A stretch of 64,000 nt of DNA from Selaginella tamariscina (Eukaryota > Streptophyta > Lycopodiopsida > Selaginellales > Selaginellaceae), in the NCBI GenBank assembly GCA_003024785.1, contig PUQB01000526.1, forward strand, positions 57,388 to 121,387. The letters run 5' to 3'. The notes under the pieces are model-generated. The model was not told where the DNA came from. It saw nothing but the letters and a program-made list of their open reading frames with translations, and did not search any database. The position numbers and the translations under genes were made by a program. Numbering within the stretch: position 1 is the stretch's first letter; each line of letters begins with the position of its first letter. Positions 10,860 through 23,069 of this stretch are shown in pieces.

Positions 10860-13080
10860 TTATTTGTCACCCTAAGAATTCATTAACAATTCTTCTTTGT
10901 TGTTACCTTTTGAGTGAGGCGAAGAAGGTTTTAGCTGCTTGGAAGATTGTTCACGATCTTTCATATCTTCTATTGATGTTTCCATGGTCAATGGAGTATG
11001 TGAATGTTTTGTATTCCTTGAGATAACTTCCGGTCTAATATCTGATTAAAGGTCGTCCTTAAACTCCGACATTGAACCAGATTTCTCTTCAAAGCTATCG
11101 CACTTCTTGGGAGGGAACTTTCTCAAATACTCTTGTATGGGTTTGTTGGGGTAGTTAGTTGACAACCTCTCTATCCACTTGTTCAGGTCCTCAACCATGG
11201 TCTTATCCTTTTCAACAGCAAACACACATGTATCCCGAAGGTAACACTCCTTCAAGACGGATCCCCTAATGCAGTAGTAAAAAACCCATGCATCACTATG
11301 AAGACCCCTGATCAAGTTGACGATGCTCCGTGCAGCCTGACTTGTAATGTTTGGATAATACATTGCCAAATACGTCCCTCTCAGCTATTGGTGTATCGGA
11401 TGGAGGTTCATGCTATTGGAGTGCAAACAGATGCCTAGCCAGTCATTTGGAAGTTTAAAATTGTTTGGCACATTCCTAACAACCAAGTAACAACCGTATC
11501 AATGCACTTGGGATCAACATCGTTCATATAAAATCTTGTCTAACAATGTTTTTCTTCTTGGCGAAGACGAAGGTAAAAGTATCAGTGACATGAGCCACAA
11601 TGAAGAAATAGCCAATAGAAACGTAGGTATCGATCAAGAGTGCAAGCATGAATTCAATAATAAATACCTTCTTGTACATGCTTGCATGCTAAGTTTCTCC
11701 ACCAAATCCTCTAGTGCCTTATCTGTTGAAGGATTTTTTGACACCCGCCGATCCATCACAAACAATTGAAATGGTTTTTGCAAGTATTGATGTTACTCCA
11801 TAAAGTCTCCAAATTTGACAACAAACATCTATAGGGCTTATCGTGATTCGTAGCATCCTCCTTTATAAGGTTCAACTCGGTTCTCCGCTGCTAAAGGTAC
11901 CATAAGAGAAGCGTCATCGCAATGTTCTCCTTTTTGGCATTGGTGTGCAATAGATTCTTGCCAAGATCTTCTGATTAGTTCACCCATTGAAGCATATCAT
12001 CGTCTGTCACATGCAAATATTTGCTGACCTCTTTATATGTTGAAGCCAGGGTCCAACCCAATTTGTGGTGACAATGTATTCCCAACCACTCCTTGAAGTG
12101 CATGACCATCTTCAACTCTATTGTCTTGACATGAAAAGGAGAGGTAGGGCTGCTATTGTTAATCTGTAATTTGCTATCAATCACCAAATCAGTTAAGACT
12201 TTCATCTCCTCCATTGTTGTTTCATTTAAAGGCTTCAACCATGTGAGCTTGAAATCGTTGTCTACATCCTTCGTAGATTGAACAGACTTAGCCTTCAACA
12301 TCTTACTGGGTTTCTTTGCAGACTTCTCTGAGGGCTCCCCTTCACTTGTCTACTTCTTCTTTAGTGTTCCCTTTGCAAACAATTCTATAATCCCCAATCA
12401 TTTGGCAAAGATCTTATCCTTGGAACAAGAAATCAACATCATCAAAAGAATGTTTCCTTCCCGCCCATCTAGGCAAAATCAACTGCTGCAATATCTTCAA
12501 CTCTTTGAGAAAAAGAGATAGATTAATATACTAGCGAGATAAATCCCATCAAGACAATTTACTTACCCAGTAGTCCACACATTATTCTTTCCCTACAATA
12601 ACTCTTTTGGTCACCCAAGAGTTTTTCACATGGATTGCGTGTGTTTGAACTTCTCCCATATTTTGCTGTTGTAGTGGTTGGTGTCAGCAGTGTCCCATTC
12701 TGTTGATAACTTATGGTACTGCTTGATTATAAGATTTGGCTTATCTAAAAATGCCGATCTTTTTGTTAACTTCTCACGAGTATGCTTGGAAAATTTTGTT
12801 GTCATCGTTCCTTTATTGTGTTCATCAAGAAGTTGTTGGGTTGCTGTTATTGTGTGTGGGCCATTAATAATGTAGTACTTGATTGATTTTTTATTCTTCG
12901 TCTGAATCTTCGTGATTTATTCTGGTGTTGTCACCCACACTTTCTCAGTGCCTTTCTTTTTCATAGTATGGGCACAAAAGCATTATGTAGAATAATGTAA
13001 GAATTGTTGTCCTTCATCTTCTCCATGAGCTCAGCTATATGTTCCTAGCTGAGTGGCCTGTAATTAAAGTTTGGGTTACA
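10860..13080 (-). pseudogene. ParB-like domain plus putative methyltransferase-like tail, degenerate gene
   Basis: On the minus strand from 13080 the blocks read YRPLS, EHIAELMEKMKDN and FVPIL, then VWVTTPE, then YYIINGPHTITATQQLL (about 12870-12820). This matches the ParB/sulfiredoxin fold, where R-x-L leads a helix and a [VI]-[IV]-[ND]-G-x-H loop follows. In-frame sequence continues to about 12660 (WEKFKHTQSM), then after a possible intron LKELKILQQLILPRW (near 12510-12430) and an open frame at 12301-11975. The open frame 11369-11046 contains GSVLKECYLRDTCVFAVEKD, which resembles the GSG-helix-strand-E-K-D motif of Rossmann DNA methylases. A serine- and lysine-rich tail follows to about 10860. 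Stops occur throughout. ParB-methylase fusions are common in prokaryotes and phages. The ParB assignment is fairly firm; the methylase part is tentative. Confidence 0.55.
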
Positions 13081-13123
13081 CTACAATACTTAACTCTACA
13101 CTCGTAAATCCTATCATCCTGAT

Positions 13124-13202
13124 GTGAAGGATGTTTGGTGTGTGGGGGCGGGGGGGAGGGGGGGGGGGGGGGGGTGTTTAGGGTGGACCAAACATCCTTC
13201 AC
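13124..13202. repeat. Perfect 16-bp inverted repeat enclosing a G-run
   Basis: GTGAAGGATGTTTGGT at 13124-13139 is the exact reverse complement of ACCAAACATCCTTCAC at 13187-13202. The 47-bp spacer is almost all G (about 30 of the bases in and around 13144-13174). The arms can form a hairpin whose loop is a G-quadruplex candidate. This G-run is not part of an LTR. Confidence 0.9.
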
Positions 13203-13626
13203 AAATGTGTCTAGTGTTTCCAATTGACTATTGTAAGAGCAAATGCTACTAAATGGTTGATCATGCTCATATCAATTAAGATAAGACTATTATAAACAAC
13301 TTTCTTGATGAGCCACATACCTCCATTCATGGAACAATGGCCAAGTCAAAATGCATCCTTACATTTTGGCAGCTATATAGATGCTTAATGAATTTAAAGA
13401 GACGAATGCAGACATGATGCCTTACAAATGTCTCATGATGAATGAAGGTATTCAAGAAATTTTGAAATTATTGCCTTCAATTTACACTTATATGACATGT
13501 CAATAGGTGCTTGGAGTTGATGAACCTCAAGATAGTTAGTGACTCTACATTCAACAACATATGGAACACTCAAATCAAGGACTTTGCAATTGTTGTGCAC
13601 TTTAACTTTCTAAGTGTGACACTTGT
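13203..13626. other. No recognisable gene
   Basis: This is a moderately AT-rich stretch with many stops in all frames. I see no family signature before the solo LTR that starts at 13627. Confidence 0.5.
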
Positions 13627-14585
13627 TGTTATAGTTTTTACTATGACTTGGCCCTTTGGGGTTTGATTATTGTTACCTACTGAGTTGTGTGAGGAACCCT
13701 AGATGTAATAAGAAATATGCCCACTTAGGGCATTTGGGTATCTGGTGATGGTTTGGCCAGGTGTCATTAAGTATTTGCAGGAAACTCTAAGTGAAGCTAG
13801 AACTTATCTTCTAAAAAACTCTCTCAGTTTGACGTTCCAAGATAGGTTTTTCATAAAAGTATAGCTTGTCAAAAAAGGGTTAGGGAAACCCCTAGGGTTG
13901 CCCTAACCCCACACCCTAATACCCTAGGGTTAGGTTAGACACCTCCTTTCATTAAGGGCTAGTATTTCCGTGCTAACCCACTTATTCATTTAGAAAAATA
14001 GAGGGGCTCTATCACATAATTAAGACAGAGTATGTGTAGTGTGGCTTCCTTGGTTCAAAAGAGAGCTTGTTAACCTCCTATTGGTGCAAGCTAAGCTTAT
14101 GTCGTTAAGGGGCAATCCTTATTATGTCGTTAAGGCACAACCTTCTATTGTGTCGTCAAGGCACAACCCTCTATTGTGTCTTTAAGGCACAACTTCCACA
14201 CGAAAGGTGTACCTCCCACCTTTGGGTTAGACTATCTTTATTGTTGGCAGGATCTCGTCCTTGTGACCATGTATGTCACTCCCAAGGATTTTTAGTCCGA
14301 AAATCTACTCACAAACTCAAAGGCATTGCCGAGTTCACATTCTGCAAAACTAGTGGTTGAGGCCTTACTTCGACTGCCTTAACCACGCCAAGCTAAGAAC
14401 AATACATGTAGCTCAGCTAGTTCGCATATCCTGATTCATAAGGTGAGCCTTGTTCATGGACTTGGTTAGCTGGGGCTTAAGTTCCTAAGGGTTGGGTTCC
14501 TAATATGGGTTACTTTATCAGATTTTGTGGGTTTTCAGAAAGGGGATTCCATGATTGGCACATGGCAAGCCGCCTTTGTATGACA
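13627..14585 (+). repeat. Solo LTR of the chromovirus family
   Basis: It starts TGTTATAGTTTTTACTATGAC and ends GCCGCCTTTGTATGACA, and follows the 27742-28678 LTR along its length, including the CCCTAACC block, the CACATAATTAAG stretch and GAGCCGCC near the end. The last ~20 bp are shorter than in the complete LTR. CTTGT before it and CTTGC after it match at 4 of 5 positions, a likely decayed target duplication. There is no PBS or PPT beside it. Open frame 14124-14360 inside it is not a gene. Confidence 0.7.
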
Positions 14586-14839
14586 CTTGCACATTAATGA
14601 AGAAAGCTAAAGCATGCATGAAAATAATAATGGAGATTGCCGCTATCATTAAGAAGATGAAAGAACACATGGTCATGCAATGACCATACCACTCTCAATA
14701 CTATTCACATCACATGCTTTCCATTAATGGCCATCGCATTACTTATGTATGATCCATGACAAAATGAACCATGCAAATACCAGCATCCCAAAAACTTAGT
14801 GCAACACCAAAGGTTATTGGAAATGTTCTTAAGCTTCCA

Positions 14840-15682
14840 TATCATTAACATCAATTTTGACACATGGCTATGGATGTAGATCATATGGTCACTTCTCATT
14901 TTTCCATTGATCTGATGATTCTAATTTCACTATTGGTTCTTTGGCCATGCACATTTGGTATAGGAGATTTTAAAGTAAAGAAGCTCCATTGCATAATGCC
15001 CTTATGGACACATCCACACTTTAGGCTTCTTTGGAATTTGAGAAACACAATTGGCTACCTACACAAAAGAATAGTGACCTCGAACACGCTAGCTTGCATA
15101 AGAAATAAAGCTCAAGTAATGCTTTAGGAATACCTATTGCACCATCATTCACCAAGTTGACGGAGAATTTGCCTATGCAAATGAACAATTGTGTGGGTGA
15201 AAGAAAAACATGTAGGCCTTTATATCAAGTTTATGGATTGATTTGAGATGATCACTCTAAGGTTTTTAATAGCTGGCCACACTCACAAGGATATCAATAC
15301 CTTATTCAACAAGTTATCCAATTTAACAAAACAAGCAAGTGCAATAACTTTGTTGTGTATGATGATTTATTAAGAACTGCATCTTGAAGAAAAATTGTTC
15401 CTTCGTAGTGACAGAAGTACCAACTTCAAAGAATTTGTCAAGGGGTATATTGAGGGTAGTGAGTCACCTTCTACCGTTACAATTCTACTTCTCGATGAGA
15501 AATGGGGTTTTGATTATGGAAATATAACTCACAAATAACTTGGTCTTTTGAAGAAGGGATTGTTTCTTCAAGTAACAAGGATGGAGCCAAAACCTATTTC
15601 ATTAGCTTCATTTCTAAATGAACATAAGCTAATAATTGATAGTATTAAAAAATACTTGTCCCTAGAAGCCAATACTGAATAA
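14840..15682 (+). pseudogene. Relic of a DUF7869-like (transposase-associated) protein
   Basis: Plus-strand blocks read FKVKKLH (near 14970), LPMQMNNCVGERK (about 15170-15210), then ITLRFLIAGHTHKDINTLF (about 15255-15315) and KLSNLTKQASAITLL. The N-C-x-G-E-x-K and G-H-T-H-x-D-I-[DN] motifs in this order are the signature of DUF7869-type proteins, which are common in algal, moss and fungal mobile DNA. From 15383 to the stop at 15680 an open frame of 99 codons (LEEKLFLRSDRSTNFKEFV) has only one internal stop near 15536. The first 300 bp are too decayed to align by eye. The function of the family is not established; a DDE-like transposase role is often suspected. Confidence 0.5.
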
Positions 15683-17387
15683 TCCTAATATAATTACAAG
15701 CTACTTAAAATTATATAACCATGTGGTTCACTATTATTCGAGAGCACACATCCAACTTTACAACACCCTTCATAACCAAGGAACATGTGATGAACCACAC
15801 ATTGACAAGTGGGAACATATAAAACAATGATAATATAGAAGAGTTGCTTCTATACTACATTGGTTAGAAGAACTTGAAGCCAGTTTTGATTATTCCAAGG
15901 TTTAACAAAAGTTAATGATTTTTTTTTGTCACTTTAGACCTTTCATAATTGTGACTTTATCAATGCTTCTTAACATCCATCCATATCGAATGGATTTAAC
16001 ATTTATAAAACATGTTGGGTTTTTTTTATTGGGAGGTCATGTTTTCTCTAACCATCCATTATACCTTTCGCTCTCCTTCTCATGTTACCTTTTTTGTGGT
16101 TTGAACCATGCAACCTTTTTTATGATGACTTTATGTGTGTCAATAATTTGACCCATCCAAATAGGCTGATTACATAAACATTTGAAATAATAAGGACAAT
16201 CATCAATTTTTGAAAATCTTTGCAATAATCAAAGTATGGTTTAGGTTTTTGATTCTTTTGTTCAATAAAGTGTGAGATTTACACTTCCACATTACTACTG
16301 ACTTCTATGTTGTCTGCGCTCATTGATGTTGTTTCGATCTTCTACACCACCTTATTTTAGGTCAAAAGGGGTGTTATAATTATGTATTTGTGACAATGCC
16401 CTTTTAACTCTTGAACAACAATCTCTAATAGTCGATAACATGCTTATAGTTTGAGTAACCAATTGCCTTATCAGAATTCTTGACATTATTTTGAACCCAT
16501 GTCACAATTTTTTAATGCCATCAATAAAAGTTTTGTTCCTTGAGTTGGGCACTTATAGAATAGAGTTTGGTTGTCCTTTTAGGAAAAGTGGCTTTCCATC
16601 CTCCACTTTTGAAGAGCATTAAGGCCTCTTTCTATAAGCACTCATGTTCTAATGGTTGTAACTTGTAATACTTAATAGTATACATCTCTTATGGAGAAGA
16701 AGAATTATAGTGGCACAAAGTAACCAGTTAAAGAATCACTCCCTTTTTGATATACTTCTTAAGAAAGTTTTTGAGTTCTGGCACCTTAGTCACAAGCAAA
16801 GCTTGGAGATGCAAGTTTTAAGAAAATCCATTATATGTGGTAAGGTAAGTGCACTCGTTCTTTTTATAGAGTTGCTGAAGAATGCATTAATATCTTCATG
16901 AGTGTGACTAACCATAAGGAAACTAAGTGTGATTGTCTCAAACACCTTTGGCAACAAGCGTTGACAAGTATGTTAGTACGTATTTAGAAAATAAAAGTAA
17001 GTATGAGCTTGAGAAACCTTTAACTAAAATGATTTACTTATTTTTATTCTCACCTGCACAATTATCCATTTATAAAAGTAAATGATGATTAATGTTGATG
17101 ACACATGTACACTATGTGAGCTAAATCCCTTCACTGAACTAGAACTCTCAAAGTGGCTATTTGTTTTTTTGTGTAAGTTGTTGATAATGCCTTATATTTC
17201 CAAGTAGCCTCAAGTGTAAACAGTTCATGAGAGCATTATGCAAAGGTTGAAGTGTTTTTTTTACTTTAATATCATCTATAAGACTTATTTATGAGTGGGC
17301 TTTAAGGTTTCTGAAACACAGTCAACGACCCAATATTGAAATTGAAGTCGCTAGACCAATGTGAAAATGAAAAGTGTCCATATGATT
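15683..17387. other. Decayed sequence with only weak coding traces
   Basis: A minus-strand stretch at about 16560-16350 reads as a plausible helical protein (KIMSRILIRQLVTQTISML, then RDCCSRVKRALSQIHN) with one stop, but I recognise no family. Plus-strand open frames at 15915-16151 and 16710-16901 look fortuitous. No terminal repeats were found. Confidence 0.35.
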
Positions 17388-18138
17388 CACGTTCCAAAGG
17401 TTTTCTATTAAAAGTATAGCTTGTCAAAAAAGGGTTAGGGACACCCTAGGGTTGACCTAACCCTAGGGTTTTCCCTAACCCCCCTAGGGGTTAGGTTTAG
17501 GGTTAGGTTTAGGAAACTCATTTTTACTAAGGGCTTAGCATTTTTGTGCCAGCCCACTTACTCATTTAGGAAAATGGGGGGGGGGGGGGGGGGGGCTCTA
17601 TCACATAATTAAGGTAGAGTATATGTAGTGAGGCTTCCTGGGTTCAAAAGAGAGCTCATTAACCTCCTACCGGTGCAAGCTAAGCTTGTGTCATCAAGGC
17701 GCAACCCTCTGTTGTGCTACCCTAACTTCCACACGACAGGGGTACATCCCACCTTTGGGTTAAACTATCCTTATCGTTGGTAGGATCTCGCCTTTGTGAC
17801 ATGGGTACGTTACTTCCAAGAAGTTAGTTAAATTCCTTGGCTCAAAAACCTACTCGCACATTGCTCGAGTTCACATTCCGCAGAACTAGTGGTTGAGGCC
17901 TTGCTCCAGCTGCCTCAACCACGCCAAGCTAGGAATGATACATGTAACTTGGCTAGTCCGCGTGTCCTGATTCACAAGGTGAACCTCGTTCGTGGACTTG
18001 GTCAGCTAGGGGCTTAAGTTCCTAAGGTTGGGTTCCTAATACAGGTTACTTTACCAGATTCTGTGGGTTTTTAGAGAGTGGATTCCAGGGTTGGCACATG
18101 GCGAGCCGCCTTTGTGGCACCAGGTAAAAACTCTGACA
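17388..18138 (+). repeat. Truncated 5' LTR of the chromovirus element
   Basis: From about 17388 (CACGTTCCAAAGG) the sequence follows the 27742-28678 LTR to its end, AAAACTCTGACA at 18138. The first ~230 bp of the LTR, including the TGTCATAG terminus, are missing. A G-tract of about 20 bases lies near 17577. Because the left terminus is lost, no target duplication can be tested. Confidence 0.75.
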
Positions 18139-18153
18139 ATTGATATCGGAGCG
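18139..18153 (+). promoter_or_regulatory. Primer-binding site (initiator tRNA-Met type)
   Basis: ATTGATATCGGAGCG directly follows the LTR end. It is a two-mismatch relative of TGGTATCAGAGC, the plant tRNA-iMet primer site, and sits one to two bases after the LTR as expected. Confidence 0.7.
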
Positions 18154-18525
18154 AGTTTTCTGCGGTTAGTAGGATTGCCTTAAGTCATAGTGTTAAGTCA
18201 GTGTTTAAATAACTTTAAATTCTTGTAATATAGCAGGGCAGTTCTTGTTCAAATCAAAGGTTAGAAGGCTAAGCTAGACTTAGTTGTCTTGAATATGATA
18301 GGGTTTGTTGGTTTCATAAACATGTAGTCAAAATGAGAGGTTCCGAAGATAATTGAATCACACTTGCAGCTGACATTAAAAAAACAACGCTCAAAATGGA
18401 AACACTAACTGATAAGAGGATTGGAATCTTATGTTTCTTACCTTAACTCAGTTGCATAAGGCAGTTAGACATCGGGAACATGTATTTCTTGCAATGGTTT
18501 TGGATATTGTTGGAGTCAAAATATG
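18154..18525 (+). other. Chromovirus leader remnant before the nested LARD
   Basis: About 370 bp of leader follows the PBS. No intact gag or protease can be read; the element resumes at 24698 already close to reverse transcriptase. Gag and protease were therefore deleted, before or at the time of the LARD insertion. Confidence 0.5.
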
Positions 18526-20126
18526 TGTCATAATTTTTACTATGAATCGACCATTTACTTTGGAGGTTGATTGTTGTTACCTACTATATTATGTTGACGG
18601 ACCCTAGATGTAGTGAGAAACAGCCCTGCTTAGTGCACTTAGGTGTTTAGGGGTAGTCTGGCCGGTTATCTTTAGATATCGCAAGAAACTCTAAGCGAAG
18701 GTAGCACTTACCTTTTAAAAAACCCACCCCCGATTTTGACGTTCTAGTGAAGATAAGTTTGGCATGTTAAATAGGGTTAGGAATACCCCTAGTCTGACCT
18801 AACCCATGCCCTAAAACCCCCACCCCCTTGGGTAGGGTTTAGGAGTAGGGGTTAGTGTGCAAACTCATCTCATTAACTAAGGGGTTGGTATTCCGTGCCA
18901 GCCCACTTACACATACAGGAAAGGGAGGGCTCTGTCACATAAATAAGGTAGAGTATGTAGGAGTGAGGGTTCTTGGGTTCATGACTAAGCTCGTTACTCT
19001 TCTCCCGGTGCAAGCTCTAGCTTATGTTGTCAAGGCACAACCCTCTATTGTGCCACCCTAACTTCCAGATGAAAGGGGTACGTTCCACCTTCGGGGTAGC
19101 GTTGGCGAATCCATGCCTGGAAGGTCTTGTTGGAATGCACATTTCAAGAGGCAGAGGTTGAGGTTTGTCTCCAGCCTCCTTCTCCACGTCAAGCTAGGTG
19201 TAGCACTCATGGCCAAGTAAGGCACATTCGTGTCCTTATCCAATAGTGGGCATGAGATCTTGTTTGATGAGTTCACATTACCCAGTTCCTGAGGGTTCAC
19301 TTGAGTGGAAAGGTAGTGTCACATGAAAATGTGACACTGGGCTAAATGTAACATGATACAATACCCGAGGCACACCCTTAGGGTTGTGTCATGGGCTTGT
19401 TGCCAAGGGGTTGGATACTCTAGCAAATAGACATGCTTGTGCTCGCACTAGGGTGCTAAGCTTTGGGCATTTGCTCAAGGGGGTTAGATCTCATAACTAG
19501 GTGTGCTTTGGCACACTTGGCTGGGGGAGTGTTCTCCTTGGAATCCAAGGGTTGAACAACCTAAGCTTGTTAGCAAGAGCCCTTTCATGAGGCACTCACA
19601 AGGTCATGTACTTAGGATTATCCAAACCTAGCCTTAGGGAAGTTTGCTTAGTAGAACACTCGTGTCCGCCTACGGTGCACACTCGTGTCCTCGCTAAGTA
19701 CTAGCCCTAGGTCTAGGGTATAACTTGGCCACTCAAACCCTTAGGGGTTAGCCATGGTCCAGGGTACCCCTTGTTGTTGCCCTAAAGGGGTTGTACTCCT
19801 CCATGAGGGTGATTCCTCAAGGGGTAAGTGACAATGCCTTAGCTCTGTCATGGGGGTATGTGTAAGGCACATCTCCTTGATGAGGTTAGGGCATGAGCCT
19901 ATCTAGGTCTACTGGGACAAGATCCTAAAGTCTACTCGAGTTATCCTTTAGGTTCAGGAGATGTCATTCTAGGGACTTAGAGTAGAACTCTAAGTCTTTT
20001 ACCTAATTGGGCCCATGAGTCAAATTCTTAGGGTTATCTTGGAAGACTTAACGTTGCTCACACAGGTGATGACGCCAAATAGCCACTTGGCAGCCACGTG
20101 TTGGCCCTTGGATTAAAACTCTAACA
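18526..20126 (+). repeat. 5' LTR of the nested LARD
   Basis: Starts TGTCATAATTTTTACTATGA and ends AAAACTCTAACA. It carries the GGTAGGGTTTAGG telomere-like block near 18830 and the CACATAAATAAGG TATA-like stretch near 18938. The poly-G tract seen in sister copies is reduced to GGGAGGG here. Confidence 0.8.
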
Positions 20127-23069
20127 ATTGATATTGGAGCTATTCTCTATAGTCAGTAGGACTACTTAAAGTGTAGTGTTTTAGGGTTTAGTTAGTTCTA
20201 AATTCTTGAAGTACTTTATCACTTTTGGCTAATGTCTGAATTCTACGTGGAGAGTTAGTCCTGAGATCTATAACTCTTCAAAATACACCTACTTCATAAA
20301 TGGGTGTGGGGCTTATGGACTCCAATGTTGAAGGTAGCACTTGGAAGGCAACTTCCAAGTTATATGCCAGGTTACTTTACCTTATGATGTTCATGTTACT
20401 TTACCATATACTTCCCAAGACATGGCATGTTAGTTTGTTTTGGCTTACAAACTAAGTCTTGTGAGGTGGGTCTTGTGATATCCTAAGTTTACACATTATT
20501 AAAAAAAACTTTCTTTTTTTTAAAGGGTTTGAATTTGGGATAACACATGATTTGGAAATAGACAATGTCCATTGAGTTTTGATTAGGGCAAGATTCAATA
20601 TTAGGTTCAGTAATAGTGTTCAAACGGGGAAAGACTTATGTTAAATGTGTGTCTTTGACTTCGGGAGAAGGGACATATTCAAACATAAGAGGGAACACTA
20701 CATTTTGACATAAAGTATAAAATAAGCTTCATTATAGTGCATGTTTCCAAGAGTGTAACTCTAGAAGCAGACTATGGTGTTGAATTTGTAATACAATGAA
20801 ATGTCAAATATTAACATATGATGAATATGTTAAATAGTTGATTCAAGATCTAATGTAATCAAAGTATTGTCCGATGTTTGCAATATTTTGATGACGCTAA
20901 CTACAAATAACATGGAATATTTACTAAATTCAAGTCCCTTGATTTGAACAAAGTATAACATGAAACCTTAGTTAGTTGTAAACGCGCACTTTATATTTAA
21001 GTTAACTAACTCTGCTAACTCATTTAAAGTGTATCTCATATGGGATTATGAAAGAGATTTGAGATAACAATTTAAGGATTCTACTTCTTATTGGTACAGT
21101 TTTAGGGTAGATGTGGCATGATCTATCAAAAAGGAGTAATGTTGGAAATATATGTTTACATTTTCAGTTTACTGAGTAATGAAGGACTTGCATAGTGAAG
21201 GTGTTTGGCGCACACTTGTGCATTTTCATTGTTAACTCTTTAATTTTAGAATCTGTAATGTTGTTTGCAATGTGGAGATAAGCTCTTCAACAAGGGTGAT
21301 TCCTTGGTTAAGAAGAGCATGATTTGGGATTTTCCATTTTGTTTATCGATTAAGTAAGAAAACTTATTAAGTTTGATAACTTATGTTGAGAATTACTAAT
21401 GAGCTAGTAACAGTTGGATTTCCATTTAAGGTTTAAGTGCATGTACCTCCTTAGAGAGTCAATATTCGATGAGAATTAAAAGTTGGTATTGTTTTTCAAT
21501 AACGATTTCATTTTAGAGTTGAATACGATTATTCAAAAAACGGTTTCTTGATTTTGTATCATAGTTGCAAATGTGGGCACTTAAAGAACTTATAAAATAG
21601 GTATCTTTAGTTATTTAAAATATCGAAAAATAAAACTATTCTTGACTCAAGGTTTGATTGTATTCCTTGGGTTACTTATCGGTTCTATCTCAAGGTTTGA
21701 TGTTGTTCCTTGAGTTTGGTTCAATATCTTGAAAGTGAGATATTCGGTGGTTAGATTAGTTCAAGAAGATGGTCTCTTTCTTGATGATTGTGATACAATG
21801 TCTATAATGTATGGTTCAATATTCGGTATGAAAAATGAGGTTTCCATCACCTCAATCATTAAGACATTCATATCTTAGACTTTGAAAGTATTTATGACAG
21901 TCTTTTAAGATTGATTATAAATGACTTGTCAAAGTATAGTATGGTATCTCTTGAATATTAAGTTCGGAACGCTCAATATTAAGACTTAGTTATGATCACA
22001 TAAGGTGGCCATAATCATGAAATATAGGACTCAAGTGGATTTGAGTTTGACATTTTGGTAAGGCAGTATCTTAGTGTAATAACTTGAAACGTGTTTTTAA
22101 GTTAGTTGAGAAATGAGGAGTTTTTCAATACATTGCTTGAGAGCAATGTGGTATGTTGATGATTGCTAGGTGTCTAGAGTGAATAATATATCTTAGTTTG
22201 ATGTACTGAACTAGATATTTTTTCATGTTTGGGGAGATTTATTGAATTATAAGGTATGACTGAAACATAAAGTTGATATAACACTTCAGTGTTATGATAA
22301 TATTTATGTGGAGGTTGATATCTTACTAAATCAGTTAAATGAACCAAACTGGAATATTGTTATAACATTATATTTCTATCTCAAACTAAAGTTCGGTTCA
22401 TATAAATTAAGACCATGTCTAAACTAAGACCATGTCTATATAATTGTAGTATTTCGATAAATTGATATGATTGTAAGTTTATGATAAACTTCGAATTTGA
22501 AAGTTAAAACGATCATTATCCATTCAAGAGTATTAATTGAAATTGTAACTATTTATAGAATAAGGATTAGTTTAAAAGATATTTATCAAAACACTAATTG
22601 CTACAATTAGTGAAAATGCTATACTTTGGTATAAGTGTTGGGAAACATTTACATAATTAGTTTGAGAGCTAGACATGAATATAATGTTATGGAGACGTGC
22701 AATATTCTGAGTTCATGGAGACTCTTATCGTAGAACTAAGTTTTAAAATTTGGTATATAAATTCTAGTTAAATAAAAAATTAATCATTGTGTTGTGTGTC
22801 TCGGGTGACAGACTTTGCAGATGTGCAAAAGGTCTCCAAGTGACTTCATGTTGTAAGTGGTGCCTCCGGCAGCTAGGTTTACAACTTAGTGAATGATGGC
22901 TCTGAAGTACTTGGTTTCGCGTAATGCAAGGGGGTTAATACAACTTATGTGAACTTTTGGCTGACTCTACATAGAGTGATATGTTAGTTTTGATTAGGTT
23001 TTTTTTACCATTATCTAGTCTTGGAGTTAACGTCAATGAGGACGCTGACATTTTCAAAGGTGGGGAGTG
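20127..23069 (+). other. LARD internal region, non-coding
   Basis: All frames are closed by frequent stops. It is colinear with the internal regions at 36342-39982 and 41739-45354 (shared landmarks: ACTTCATAA near 20300, TGACTCAAGG near 21645, AACACTTCAGTGTTATGATA near 22290) but is shorter and has diverged. The last ~300 bp match the 3' untranslated segment of the chromovirus. Confidence 0.75.

Noticed and set aside
13140-13186. G-run as part of a chromovirus LTR
   Set aside because: The surrounding bases do not match any LTR in the window; it lies inside an independent inverted repeat.
18841-18920. Interstitial telomere array
   Set aside because: TTTAGGG-like motifs here are few, irregular and in the same position in each LTR, so they are LTR sequence rather than a telomere remnant.
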